Below are positions 26,479 to 34,972 of a stretch of 64,000 nt of DNA, piece by piece (positions within the stretch are counted from its first letter, which is position 1; each line of letters opens with the position of its first letter). The DNA comes from Ruegeria_C sp041537925 (GTDB lineage Bacteria > Pseudomonadota > Alphaproteobacteria > Rhodobacterales > Rhodobacteraceae), in contig NZ_JBGOSH010000001.1 in the NCBI RefSeq assembly GCF_041537925.1, forward strand, positions 728,229 to 792,228. Reading direction: 5' to 3'. The notes beneath the pieces are model-generated. The model was given only the letters and a program-made list of their open reading frames with translations. It was not told the origin of the DNA and searched no databases. The position numbers and the translations under genes are program-made.

Positions 26479-27236
26479 GCGTCAGCCAATCCGCCTTTCA
26501 CACCGCGCTGCTGGACCCGGCGCAGCCGGTACCGGACGGTCTGTTCGATGCGGAAACACGCCCCGCAGGACGACGTTTCAGTGTCTACCGCAACAATGTG
26601 GCCGTCTCGCTGACCGAAGCGATGCATCAAGCTTTCCCCGTCATCACCAAGCTGCTCGGGCCACAGAATATGGATGGTCTGGCGGGGAGCTTCCTGCGCC
26701 GTCACCCGCCATCGTCGCCGCTGATGATGTTCTATGGCGAGGAATTCCCCGAATTTCTGGCAGGCATGGAGCAACTCTCGCATTTGGGCTACTTGCCGGA
26801 TGTGGCGCGGCTGGAACTGGCGCTGCGCCGGTCCTATCACGCCGCTGACAGCACAGGGATTGACCCGCAAGCGCTGGCCATCGATCCAGAAAAACTGATG
26901 GCGGCGACCGTGGAATTTGCTCCGGCGATGGCGCTGCTGCGCTCGCCCTGGCCGATCCATGCAATCTGGCGATTCAACACCGAGAACGATGCCCCGAAAC
27001 CGCAAGCGCAGGCCCAGAACACGCTGATCACCCGTGCCGAGTTCGACCCTTTGCCGAATCTGCTGCCCCCCGGCGGTGCACCGTGGATCGCGGCCCTGCA
27101 GGGTGGGCAAACCATCGGCGCCGCGCATGAGACCGCGCTTGCCGAACATCCCGATTTCGACCTCGGCGCCACACTCGCCCTGCTGTTGCAGGGTGGCGCG
27201 ATTACCACTCTGAATACGGAAAGGCCGCTCACATGA
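26475..27236 (+). CDS. bufC: DUF2063 partner protein, BufC-like
   Basis: A 253-residue protein whose N-terminal half is a DUF2063 domain, seen as FHTALLDP and RFSVYRNNVAVSLTEAMHQAFP and HPPSSPLMMFYGEEFPEFL. In MNIO systems this partner recognises the precursor and delivers it to the DUF692 enzyme. ATG 26475 overlaps the bufB stop (ATGA); a longer open frame starting at 26316 lies inside bufB and was rejected. The C-terminal half, ending in a hydrophobic LALLLQGGAITTL segment, resembles the winged-helix part of such partners. It is also coupled to the DoxX gene by ATGA. Confidence 0.87.
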   Translation: MSVSQSAFHTALLDPAQPVPDGLFDAETRPAGRRFSVYRNNVAVSLTEAMHQAFPVITKLLGPQNMDGLAGSFLRRHPPSSPLMMFYGEEFPEFLAGMEQLSHLGYLPDVARLELALRRSYHAADSTGIDPQALAIDPEKLMAATVEFAPAMALLRSPWPIHAIWRFNTENDAPKPQAQAQNTLITRAEFDPLPNLLPPGGAPWIAALQGGQTIGAAHETALAEHPDFDLGATLALLLQGGAITTLNTERPLT

Positions 27237-27751
27237 CTGCCCTGATAACGCTTTACAACGATATTTTCGACAAGTTTGACAGGGTATCGGACATATTGGT
27301 CCCAACCCTGGCGCGGCTGGTCTTTGTCGCAATCTTCATCGTCTATTACTGGAACTCGGCCATGCTCAAGATCGACGGGTCGATCTTTTCACCGTCTGCC
27401 GGAGCCTTCGGCCAGATGTTTCCGAAAGCGGCCGAGGCGGTGCTGTATGACATCAGCAAAATCACCCTTTTCCAGCGCCTCGTGATCTTTGCCGGGACCG
27501 TGGCCGAGTTTGTCCTGCCTGCCTTGCTTCTGGCCGGGCTGCTGACCCGCGCGGCGGCTCTGGGCATGATCGGCTTTGTCTGGGTACAGACCATTGTGGA
27601 TGTGAACGGCCACAATATTCCCTTTGGCGGGCTATTCGACAATGCTATCACTTTGGCCGATCAGCGCGTGATTTGGACCTTCCTGTTCCTTGTCATTCTG
27701 TTCAAGGGTCCCGGCCCGCTGTCGCTCGACCGGTTGTTGGGTCTCAAATAA
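27233..27751 (+). CDS. DoxX-family membrane protein, BufD-like
   Basis: A 172-residue inner-membrane protein with four predicted helices in the DoxX arrangement (VPTLARLVFVAIFIVYYWNS, then LVIFAGTVAEFVLPALLLAG and further helices). DoxX proteins commonly close bufferin operons, where a role in redox or membrane handling is suspected but not proven. The gene starts at ATG 27233 inside the bufC stop. The operon ends here: the next gene is convergent, 2 bp beyond its stop. Confidence 0.85.
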   Translation: MTALITLYNDIFDKFDRVSDILVPTLARLVFVAIFIVYYWNSAMLKIDGSIFSPSAGAFGQMFPKAAEAVLYDISKITLFQRLVIFAGTVAEFVLPALLLAGLLTRAAALGMIGFVWVQTIVDVNGHNIPFGGLFDNAITLADQRVIWTFLFLVILFKGPGPLSLDRLLGLK

Positions 27752-27753
27752 GC

Positions 27754-28122
27754 TCAGAAATGCGCCTTGGGTTCATCGGGTTTGCCCGCTGTCACCGCCA
27801 AAAGACCGGCCACCCCGGCAAAAGCGATCGGGAACATAGTGAAGGCGTTGAACCCAAAGGCGTGATACATCCCCGCTGCGGAGAGCAGCAGCAGGATCCC
27901 GCCCCAAAGCGCCCGCGCCCCCGCCATGGCCCCACCGGCAATCGCCAGAAGCGGCGCGACAATCGACATGGTCTGAATCAGTTGGGTATTGGTGACCTGG
28001 TTGAATAGCCCGTCCACCTCGCCGAAATGTTGTACCGCCTCGACATAGCCGAAGCTGAAAAAGCCGACGATCATCCCAATCACTCCGGCGATTATTCCCA
28101 ATACCGATGCGGCACTGCGCAT
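27754..28122 (-). CDS. small four-helix membrane protein of unknown function
   Basis: A 122-residue, mostly hydrophobic protein with about four membrane helices: residues 5-25, 53-70, 73-88 and 92-110. It has short acidic loops (EAVQHFGEVDGLFNQV) and the Lys/His-rich tail GKPDEPKAHF. No family motif was recognised. It is convergent with the bufferin operon and ends 2 bp from the DoxX gene; nothing in the sequence ties it to that system. Confidence 0.7.
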   Translation of the reverse strand: MRSAASVLGIIAGVIGMIVGFFSFGYVEAVQHFGEVDGLFNQVTNTQLIQTMSIVAPLLAIAGGAMAGARALWGGILLLLSAAGMYHAFGFNAFTMFPIAFAGVAGLLAVTAGKPDEPKAHF

Positions 28123-28163
28123 GCGTCATCTCCTGTTGCGGTTCTGAGCAGATAGGGGCGCGA

Positions 28164-28481
28164 TCAGTCCACGCCAAGGGCTGCGCGCGTTTGGGACGTC
28201 CAGCCGAGGAACAGTTCTCCATCCCGCTCGATCAACGGTCGCTTCATCAGTGTCGGGTGGCTTTGCAGCAGTTGCATCTGCGGCAATTCACGCGTGCTCG
28301 CATCCAGCTGTCGCCATGTAGTTGAGCGCGTGTTGATCAGCGCCGCGCCGAAATCCGCCAATGCGCGGGTTAATACCGCCTCTGAAATACCGCTTTTTCG
28401 AACATCGATAAATTCCGCATCCGGAAGACATTTCAACGCCTTACGACAGGTAGCGCAGGATTTCAGACCGTAGAGTTTCAT
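28164..28481 (-). CDS. ArsC/Spx-family (YffB-like) thioredoxin-fold reductase
   Basis: A 105-residue protein with the N-terminal redox motif CATC in KLYGLKSCATCRKAL and the downstream LMKRPLIERDG segment, in which the cis-Pro-preceding Arg is conserved. The length and CxxC match YffB/ArsC-like proteins, which are glutathione- or thioredoxin-coupled; arsenate activity cannot be claimed because no ars genes are near. ATG 28481 with GGAG 7 bp upstream was chosen over a long upstream open frame that overlaps the cspA promoter region. Confidence 0.85.
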   Translation of the reverse strand: MKLYGLKSCATCRKALKCLPDAEFIDVRKSGISEAVLTRALADFGAALINTRSTTWRQLDASTRELPQMQLLQSHPTLMKRPLIERDGELFLGWTSQTRAALGVD

Positions 28482-28701
28482 GCCATCTCCTTGTTGCAGA
28501 GTGGAAATATCCGGCATTTGGTCGCGATGCATCCCCTTTCTCTTGATTTTTGAGGGCACCGTGCAATCTTGTAGCCGGTGCAACCAAAACGCGTCACCTT
28601 CGCCACGATTTGCAAAAGCCAAGAGGGCGGGTTTGGGATTGTACAGTCGATCACCCCGCCAATTTAGGGGTCACGTACAAGTTCAGAAGGAGACACGGGA
28701 C

Positions 28702-28908
28702 ATGCCGACCGGCACCGTGAAGTGGTTCAATTCAACCAAAGGCTACGGCTTCATTGCCCCCGATGACGGGGGCAAGGATGTATTTGTTCATATCTCGGCG
28801 GTCGAGCGCTCGGGATTGACGGGCCTCGCCGACAATCAACAGATCTCGTATGAGCTAATCGACGGCCGCGACGGACGTCAGATGGCCGGAGACCTCAAGG
28901 CCACATAA
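28702..28908 (+). CDS. cspA: cold shock domain protein
   Basis: A 68-residue single-stranded nucleic acid binding protein with the RNP1-type motif KGYGFIAPDDGGKDVFVHISAVE, behind TGTVKWFNSTKGYG. It probably melts RNA secondary structure. AGAAGGAGA precedes the ATG. The long open frame running in from upstream is not part of the protein, since all cold shock domains start at this Met. The gap of about 220 bp to the divergent reductase gene leaves room for a long leader, as in other csp genes, but no defined element was identified. Confidence 0.95.
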   Translation: MPTGTVKWFNSTKGYGFIAPDDGGKDVFVHISAVERSGLTGLADNQQISYELIDGRDGRQMAGDLKAT

Positions 28909-28968
28909 GGCTCTGCGGTGCCCCGGAATTAGACGGGGTTCCGCCACCTGCAGGCTCCGGCGACAGAC

Positions 28969-29880
28969 TTAGCTGCCCCGCACGATCGCTTCGAATTCGC
29001 GCCATTCGCGCGCCGACAGTCCCGAGTTTTCCTGCCCGACCTCTTCGCCCCGCAGCATGCGCTGCACGCAAGACACCATCTGGGCCGACAGGCTGGCCGC
29101 GCCAAGGCGGTAATCCTCGAACGCCTTGAAGGCGAAAGGCACCCAATCGGCGACGATATCGCACATGATATCAGCATACACCCGGATTTCATATTGCGCA
29201 TGGGCATCCGCCCGCAGCCGCAGAAAGTGGAACAGGTTGTGGAGGTCCACTTTCCAGTACCATTGCGTATAGATATTGGCTGGCAGATTCATCCGCGCGA
29301 GCTCACGTGCCAGCCCCTGTTGGCCATCCTGCGAGATCATCGCCTCGTAATTGTCGTAGCACCGCGTGCTGTCAGCCTTGAGCATGTCCAGAACCCGCGC
29401 GGCCTCTTCGCCTTCAAGCGCGTCACCACGGCCCTGATTGTTGATCTCGGACTGGGCGGCGACATGGTCCGGCGCGGGGATGTAGAATTCACGGTCCAGG
29501 ATCGAATAGCGCGCCGAATACTCGTTCACATTGGCAGTGCGGTGCCTGATCCACTGGCGGGCGACAAAAACCGGCAGTTTCACATGCAGTTTGATCTCGC
29601 ACATCTCGAACGGAGTCGAATGCCAGTGCCGCATCAGATAGCGGATCAGCCCCTCGTCATTCTGTACCGATTTCGTGCCCTTGCCATAAGACACCCGCGC
29701 CGCCTGACAAATTGCGGCGTCATCGCCCATATAGTCGATAACCCGGACAAAGCCGTGATCCAGCACCGGATGCGCGGTATAAAGCCGGTTTTCAAGCCCC
29801 TCAGACACCACACGCCGGGTCGGCGCACCCTGCCCGCGCTGAGCTTCGATTTCCGCCAGTTGTTCGGTCGACAGCGACAT
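28969..29880 (-). CDS. thyX: flavin-dependent thymidylate synthase
   Basis: Methylates dUMP to dTMP using FAD, NADPH and methylene-tetrahydrofolate. The 303-residue product has the ThyX signature RHRTANVNEYSARY and the FAD/dUMP-contact segment STPFEMCEIKLHVKLPVFVARQW. The C-terminal half includes NLFHFLRLR, with catalytic and binding residues typical of the longer alphaproteobacterial forms. It probably replaces ThyA in this organism, which is inference since the rest of the genome is not visible. It is monocistronic, convergent with cspA. Confidence 0.96.
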   Translation of the reverse strand: MSLSTEQLAEIEAQRGQGAPTRRVVSEGLENRLYTAHPVLDHGFVRVIDYMGDDAAICQAARVSYGKGTKSVQNDEGLIRYLMRHWHSTPFEMCEIKLHVKLPVFVARQWIRHRTANVNEYSARYSILDREFYIPAPDHVAAQSEINNQGRGDALEGEEAARVLDMLKADSTRCYDNYEAMISQDGQQGLARELARMNLPANIYTQWYWKVDLHNLFHFLRLRADAHAQYEIRVYADIMCDIVADWVPFAFKAFEDYRLGAASLSAQMVSCVQRMLRGEEVGQENSGLSAREWREFEAIVRGS

Positions 29881-30004
29881 GATTGGGTCCCCTTCCTGCG
29901 GGCGCTCAGAATCTCACTGTAGAGACTATATCTGGACAATTGCAAAGGTTGAACCGCTATATCGGGGCACTCATTAATATCACATTTCATGCCTTGGTGT
30001 TTCA

Positions 30005-30023
30005 ATGCGATTGACATTCGCAT
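30005..30023. promoter_or_regulatory. dyad upstream of surface lipoprotein gene
   Basis: A perfect inverted repeat ATGCGA-N7-TCGCAT, 49 bp upstream of the lipoprotein start. The size fits a binding site for a dimeric regulator, for instance of the Fur/Mur type, but the sequence does not clearly match a known box. Confidence 0.4.
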
Positions 30024-30072
30024 GTGTGTGAAAGATTTTTTGGTGAGCAAAGAAAAAATCGAGGTTGAGGCG

Positions 30073-31014
30073 ATGAAGCGGTATCTGTTGGCGGTGGCAG
30101 CACTGTCCCTTGTGTCCGCATGTGGTTCGGGCGTGTTCAGCGAAGACGATACGGACGATGGCGGCGGTGGTGGAGACGGTGGCGACACCGGCGCGACGGG
30201 GTTCCTCGCCCCCGACAACATTGCCGGACAGCTTGATTCCGTCGTCTACAACCCCGGCAATCCCGCGACAGGTGAGCCTGCAACGCTGGAGGTGACCGGC
30301 CTTCCCTTTGACGACGGGTCTCTGTCCGCCGAATATACCCGTGATGCCTCGTTGGATGTGCCTGGCTTCCAAGCCTTCACCGCGCAGGCTCGCAGTGGCT
30401 CGAGGCACTACACTGTGCTGGTACGCGAACAGGACGGCGTTCTTGTTGCGAATGCGGGCTCGGGATTTGCCGGAACCTTTTTTGGCGGCGCGAACTTTGC
30501 CCGCCAGAACACCTACTCGAAACCGAGAGACGAGGATCTCACCGGCACCGAGCCAACGGTCGGCAATGTTCTCTATACGGGATCCTATGCTGGTATTATC
30601 AACGCGAATACCGATGGCGGACCGGGTGTGAGTCGTGTCATTCGCACATCAGGCGACGTCTCGGTGACGGCTGATTTCACCGACAACACAGTTCAGGAAG
30701 GAACGGTTACAGGGCGGCAATTTGAAGACCCGGTACTCTTGCTGGATAACGACAACAACCCGATATCGTTGCCGGCAGGTACGCTGCTTGATGATATGAG
30801 ATTCGAAACCACAGCGCTTGGGGCCGACGGAACATTCACCGGAACGCTTACCGACCTCAATGCGGATAATATCGGATCTTACGCGGGTACATTTGCCGGC
30901 GAGCGCGCACCGGCCGTAGGTGGTGTGATCCGGGCTGAAGGTCATATTGACGCGTTGGACGACGCGGCGGGGCCGACGATTTTTGAGGATGGCGTCTTTA
31001 CGGCGACGCGGTAG
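30073..31014 (+). CDS. surface-exposed lipoprotein, probable Slam substrate
   Basis: A 313-residue lipoprotein. The signal peptide ends in the lipobox VSAC with the lipidated Cys17, followed by an Asp/Gly-rich flexible tether (about residues 22-44). The C-terminal half is rich in Gly, Thr and Asp, with beta-barrel-like repeats (GTFTGTLTDL, GSYAGTFAGERAPAVGGVI) that resemble the TbpB-type handle-barrel pattern, in which a GG follows a FxG-x-x-A turn. ATG 30073 was chosen because the signal peptide begins there. It lies immediately upstream of a Slam-like gene, its likely exporter. The ligand is unknown. Confidence 0.78.
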   Translation: MKRYLLAVAALSLVSACGSGVFSEDDTDDGGGGGDGGDTGATGFLAPDNIAGQLDSVVYNPGNPATGEPATLEVTGLPFDDGSLSAEYTRDASLDVPGFQAFTAQARSGSRHYTVLVREQDGVLVANAGSGFAGTFFGGANFARQNTYSKPRDEDLTGTEPTVGNVLYTGSYAGIINANTDGGPGVSRVIRTSGDVSVTADFTDNTVQEGTVTGRQFEDPVLLLDNDNNPISLPAGTLLDDMRFETTALGADGTFTGTLTDLNADNIGSYAGTFAGERAPAVGGVIRAEGHIDALDDAAGPTIFEDGVFTATR

Positions 31015-31051
31015 TCCAATCGCTTCACGGTTCGGAAACGCCGTAAATTAC

Positions 31052-32440
31052 ATGTGCAAGCTGGGACTTTTGTTGTTCTGCTTGATGTTTGTGCAGGTCC
31101 AATCGGCGCTTGCACAGGCAGAAAGTCGGGAATTGACACTGGACCAGGGCTTTGCCCTGGCCCTTCAGGCTTTGCGCAGCGGCCAGCCGGATGTTGCGCT
31201 GCAATTGTCGGACGCGCTTTTGCAGGCGCGGCCGAAAGACCCGGTGCTGCATTATCTGAAAGCCAACGCGCATGCCGATCTCGGGCAGGTGCGCAAGGGT
31301 CGTAAGGCAGCGGCGCGATCATATCGGCTGGCGGAGAAATCCGAGGACAAGTTCCAGGCGGCGCAATTGGCCTCTCGCATGGCATTGGGGGCGCGGCAAT
31401 ACACGTTGTCTCAAGTCTGGCTGCGCCGCACAGCGATCCACGCGCCAGATGACGAATCCGAGCGCCTGATCGCGCGGGACTACCGGGTGCTGCGACAGTT
31501 GAACCCCTGGGCGTTCCGACTGCGTGGTGAACTCAGCCCATCCGATAACGTAAATGGCGGTGCCGACACCTCGCTGCAAATCATCGACGGTGTACCTGTG
31601 GTGGGTCAGTTAAGTGGTGGCGCGCAGGCCCTTTCGGGGCTGATCGCCTCGGTCGACCTGGCGGTGTCCTACCGGTTGCGCCAGACACAGGACAGTCGAA
31701 CGACACTTGGCAGCCGGTTTTACGTGCAACGAGTCAAGCTGTCGTCCTCTTCCGAGGACAAGGCACCCGATTTCGACGAGTCCGAGCTTGATTCGACCTT
31801 TGCCGAGTTCTCGTTCCGGCATCTCTTTGCGGTTGGAAAGCCGGAACGCGGTGGCAGCGCATCGGTGGGTGTTGCCGCGGGCAGTTCTTATTGGGGCGGT
31901 GAACGGGCCTATAATTTCGCCCGGATCAGCGGCGATCGGACCTGGCGTCTGAACAATGGAGCAAAGCTGCGTTTTGGTGGATTGGGCGAGACCCGCTTTG
32001 CGGAACGGTTCGGGACCAATGACGCCAATATCCTTGGCTTGGGCGGTTATCTGACCAAACCGCTGCAAAACGGCGATACGCTGTCGCTGGATATGGCCTT
32101 TCGCGACACGAAGGCGCGCTGGGACAATGGCACTTTCTATTCCGCCTCGATCCGCGTCGCCTATGGATTCGGCAAACCGGTCGGTCCGGTGCTGATCGAT
32201 ACCGGGCTGGTGCTGGGATATTCCCACTACCCCCGCTTCCTGTCGGCCGGGTTCATCGAGGTGCCGGGTGGGCGCACCGACAAGTCGATTTATGGCGATG
32301 TCAGCTTTTTCTTTCATCGCTATGATTATGCGGGCTTTGCCCCGGTGCTACGGCTGCGGACCGGCAAGCGGTCGTCGAATGACAGCCGTTATGACATTTC
32401 CGAGACTTCGCTGTCGCTGGGAATTGAATCAACCTTCTGA
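31052..32440 (+). CDS. Slam-like surface lipoprotein assembly modifier (DUF560)
   Basis: A 462-residue outer-membrane protein. Residues 1-22 are a signal peptide ending ALAQA. Residues 25-140 form TPR-like helical repeats (ALQALRSGQPDVALQLSDALL, then HYLKANAHADLGQVRKGRKAA). The remainder is a beta barrel with alternating strands and a terminal Phe. This is the Slam layout, known to move lipoproteins to the cell surface. It is 37 bp behind the lipoprotein gene, its probable cargo. The ribosome site of ATG 31052 is weak. A plain porin-type DUF560 protein is the alternative. Confidence 0.8.
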   Translation: MCKLGLLLFCLMFVQVQSALAQAESRELTLDQGFALALQALRSGQPDVALQLSDALLQARPKDPVLHYLKANAHADLGQVRKGRKAAARSYRLAEKSEDKFQAAQLASRMALGARQYTLSQVWLRRTAIHAPDDESERLIARDYRVLRQLNPWAFRLRGELSPSDNVNGGADTSLQIIDGVPVVGQLSGGAQALSGLIASVDLAVSYRLRQTQDSRTTLGSRFYVQRVKLSSSSEDKAPDFDESELDSTFAEFSFRHLFAVGKPERGGSASVGVAAGSSYWGGERAYNFARISGDRTWRLNNGAKLRFGGLGETRFAERFGTNDANILGLGGYLTKPLQNGDTLSLDMAFRDTKARWDNGTFYSASIRVAYGFGKPVGPVLIDTGLVLGYSHYPRFLSAGFIEVPGGRTDKSIYGDVSFFFHRYDYAGFAPVLRLRTGKRSSNDSRYDISETSLSLGIESTF

Positions 32441-32501
32441 CTTGCTCTGGTCCTTTGCGGCGTTAGCGCTAAGCTAGAGCCAAACGCAAGGGAGTATGCT
32501 G

Positions 32502-32930
32502 ATGAGTCTGACCTATCTGCACACCATGGTCCGCGTGAAGGATCTGGAAAAATCGATGACCTTCTACGAATTGCTTGGTCTGAAGGAAACGCGCCGCTAC
32601 GAAAGCGAACAGGGGCGGTTCTCGTTGGTCTTCATGACCCCTCCCGGTCAGGAGGGCGCGCCGATCGAACTGACCTATAACTGGGACGGGGATGACGAAC
32701 TGCCCAGCGACAGCCGCCATTTCGGGCATCTGGCCTATGGTGTCGACAATATCTACGAGACTTGCCAGCACCTGATGGACAATGGCGTGACGATCAACCG
32801 GCCCCCACGCGATGGCCATATGGCATTTGTCCGCTCACCCGACAATATCTCGGTCGAACTTCTGCAAAAGGGCGAATCGCTGCCATCGGCTGAGCCCTGG
32901 GCCAGTATGGAAAACACTGGCCATTGGTGA
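32502..32930 (+). CDS. gloA: lactoylglutathione lyase (glyoxalase I)
   Basis: Converts the methylglyoxal-glutathione hemithioacetal to lactoylglutathione. The 142-residue VOC-fold protein has the metal ligands in YLHTMVRV (His), PIELTYNW (Glu), HLAYGVDN (His) and NISVELLQ (Glu), the canonical glyoxalase I set. ATG 32502 was preferred over the ATG 6 bp earlier because GGGAG is then 7 bp away. It is probably co-transcribed with the DUF1194 gene, whose GTG start overlaps this stop codon (GTGA). Confidence 0.92.
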   Translation: MSLTYLHTMVRVKDLEKSMTFYELLGLKETRRYESEQGRFSLVFMTPPGQEGAPIELTYNWDGDDELPSDSRHFGHLAYGVDNIYETCQHLMDNGVTINRPPRDGHMAFVRSPDNISVELLQKGESLPSAEPWASMENTGHW

Positions 32931-33676
32931 TCCGTGCACTGGTACTGACTGCATTCTGCCTCGGTGCTGTCGGCGCCCAGGCGCAATGTCGTCAGGCGCT
33001 GGCGCTGGGGTTGGATGTCTCTGGCTCGGTCGACAGTCAGGAATATCGGATGCAGTTGGATGGGTTGGCCAATGCGCTGACCCAACCCGAGATCGTGACA
33101 CTTTTGACCACGCAACCGGCGGCACCCGTCCGGATTGCTGTCTATGAATGGAGCGGTGCAAGTGACCAGCGAGTACTGGTCAATTGGCGCGACATTCGAA
33201 ACCGAACGGATTTGGAACAGATCACCGCGGTTTTGCGTGCCACCAGAAGAGCGGCAGCGGATCCTGGTACTGCGGTTGGTGCGTCGATGCGGTTCGGCGC
33301 GGGTATGTTGGCGCAACAGGGTGACTGCTGGAAACGCACGCTCGATCTTTCCGGCGACGGCAAGCACAATCTCGGTCCGCATCCACGCGACGTGCAGGAG
33401 GACCTCAGTGCTCAAGGGCTGACCATCAACGGATTGCTGATCGGAACCGATCCGAGATTCGGGCAGAACCGAAGATATGGCCAAATCGGGGAGTTATCGG
33501 CCTATTACCGCGCATGGGTGATTCTTGGCCCCGGTGCCTTTGTCGAAATCGCACTGGGATTCGAGCAATATGAGCAAGCGATGGTGCGCAAACTCAGGCG
33601 GGAATTGGAAGCACCGGCGATGTCCGCGATCGGTCCCATGCATCGCCTGGCGCTTCGCCGCCCCGCACCTCAGTAG
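32927..33676 (+). CDS. DUF1194 von Willebrand factor A-like secreted protein
   Basis: A 249-residue protein with a signal peptide (about residues 1-20, ending AQAQ) and a VWA-type fold with the MIDAS motif DVSGSVD near the start. The second metal-contact segment ISGDG-like appears as LDLSGDGKHN. It is expected in the periplasm; the function of DUF1194 proteins is not established. The GTG start overlaps the gloA stop. Its 3' end overlaps the convergent MarR-type gene by 7 bp. Confidence 0.85.
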   Translation: MIRALVLTAFCLGAVGAQAQCRQALALGLDVSGSVDSQEYRMQLDGLANALTQPEIVTLLTTQPAAPVRIAVYEWSGASDQRVLVNWRDIRNRTDLEQITAVLRATRRAAADPGTAVGASMRFGAGMLAQQGDCWKRTLDLSGDGKHNLGPHPRDVQEDLSAQGLTINGLLIGTDPRFGQNRRYGQIGELSAYYRAWVILGPGAFVEIALGFEQYEQAMVRKLRRELEAPAMSAIGPMHRLALRRPAPQ

Positions 33677-34167
33677 ATATAGCGGATCTGGTCGGTCCAG
33701 TAGCGTTCGACCCGGCGCAGTGAGCTTGTGATATCCTCAATCCCCTCCATACCCAGCACCCCTTTGTGCTGCAGGCCCACAGCATGGCGGGCAAAGAGAT
33801 CGGCCACAATATTGCGGATCTCGCGCCCGCGCTGGGTCAGGCGCACCCGGACAGAGCGACGGTCAATCTCGCAGCGCTGGTGGTGCATATAGCCCATCTC
33901 GACCAGTTTCTTGAGGTTGTAGCTGACATTGCTGCCCTGATAATAACCACGGCTTTTCAATTCACCCGCCGTGACCTCATTGTCGCCGATATTAAACAAC
34001 AGCAGCGCCTGCACTGCGTTGATCTCCAGCACACCGACCCGCTCGAACTCGTCCTTGATCACATCGAGAAGCAGCCGGTGCAGCCGTTCCACAAGCGCTA
34101 GCGCCTCAAGGTAGCTGGTCATGTACCCCTTGCCGCCATCGCTGGCGATCTGTGTTTCGATACTCAT
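33670..34167 (-). CDS. ldtR: MarR-family regulator, LdtR-like
   Basis: A 165-residue winged-helix regulator. The DNA-recognition region reads GYYQGSNVSYNLKKLVEMGYM, the wing CEIDRRSVRVRLTQRG, and an N-terminal dimerisation helix contains ALALVERLHRLLLDVIKDEF. It strongly resembles LdtR, which in Liberibacter and rhizobia controls an L,D-transpeptidase and stress tolerance; no transpeptidase gene is adjacent, so regulated targets are unknown. ATG 34167 with GGAG 6 bp upstream was chosen over a start 10 codons earlier. Confidence 0.82.
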   Translation of the reverse strand: MSIETQIASDGGKGYMTSYLEALALVERLHRLLLDVIKDEFERVGVLEINAVQALLLFNIGDNEVTAGELKSRGYYQGSNVSYNLKKLVEMGYMHHQRCEIDRRSVRVRLTQRGREIRNIVADLFARHAVGLQHKGVLGMEGIEDITSSLRRVERYWTDQIRYIY

Positions 34168-34241
34168 CCGCTTCTCCGACTCGCTTGCTTTCGACAAGAA
34201 TGACCGGAAAAACCAAACAATCGGTTAAGGGGAATTTTCGT

Positions 34242-34499
34242 CTATTTTTGGAAGGTTTGCGAGATATCGGTTATCAACTCGCCGTAAGGCACGGGAACGC
34301 TGGCCTGCCCTGTGACCCATTGATAAAGGTCCTGGTCGTTCTCGTGCAGCAGCCGGTCATACAGATCCAGCGCCGCTGGATCGAGCTGCGCCAGATTTGC
34401 CTCGGCATAGGCGCTGAGGATTAGGTCCATCTCTTTGATTCCGCGGCGCATCGAGCGCATCTTCAGACGCTTGAGGCGATGCGCTCGCGGCTCGCTCAA
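34242..34499 (-). CDS. sdhE: succinate dehydrogenase assembly factor
   Basis: A small protein of 85 residues that promotes covalent FAD attachment to SdhA. The family signature is MRRGIKEMDLIL near the N-terminus, containing the critical RGxxE motif, with LLHENDQDLYQWVTG further on. Its ATG overlaps the stop of the upstream XRE-type gene (ATGA), so the two are translationally coupled. The sdh operon itself is not in the window. Confidence 0.93.
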   Translation of the reverse strand: MSEPRAHRLKRLKMRSMRRGIKEMDLILSAYAEANLAQLDPAALDLYDRLLHENDQDLYQWVTGQASVPVPYGELITDISQTFQK

Positions 34500-34891
34500 G
34501 CGCCCTGCTCCGCCAAACCGCGCAGCTTCTTTTCCAGCCGTGCCGCCCGCTCGGTCAACCCGCGCATCTCGCCGCGGATTGCGCGCAGTTCACCCACCAG
34601 CGAGGTCAGCTCACCATTGGTCTCGCCTTCCTCGGCGGGTGCATCGGTGCCTTCGCCCTCACCGGTCAGCAGCCACATGATCGAGACGTTCAGCAGCCCC
34701 GCCATCATCGACAGCTTGTTGGCACGCGGTTCGGCCAGATCATCCTCCCACCCGGCAACGGTCGCCTTCTTGACACCGATCCGGCGCGCAAGCTGGGTCT
34801 GCGTCATGCCCGCCGCTTCGCGCGCGCCGGCGACACGGTCCCCGAAGGTTGCCGCGTCGGGGCCGTACCAGTCATTAGCTTCATTGTTCAT
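34496..34891 (-). CDS. XRE-family helix-turn-helix protein with C-terminal coiled coil
   Basis: A 131-residue protein. Residues 15-75 form a Cro/CI-type helix-turn-helix (FGDRVAGAREAAGMTQTQLARRIGVKKATVAGWE). After an acidic linker the C-terminus is a probable coiled coil with Leu/Arg heptads (ELRAIRGEMRGLTERAARLEKKL) for dimerisation. It is coupled to sdhE by ATGA. It may be autoregulatory or control sdhE; no operator was recognised in the 81-bp divergent gap to the aminotransferase gene. Confidence 0.86.
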   Translation of the reverse strand: MNNEANDWYGPDAATFGDRVAGAREAAGMTQTQLARRIGVKKATVAGWEDDLAEPRANKLSMMAGLLNVSIMWLLTGEGEGTDAPAEEGETNGELTSLVGELRAIRGEMRGLTERAARLEKKLRGLAEQGA

Positions 34892-34972
34892 CAGCGCATG
34901 TCCTTCATCGCTTGATCGCCGGTTGGGCGCACCCTATGACAGTCGCGCCCATGATACAAACCGAGGTGGCCC

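Noticed and set aside
28909..28968. Hairpin after cspA as terminator
   Set aside because: A CCCCG/CGGGG stem exists but it is short and no T run follows on either strand, so it was not annotated.
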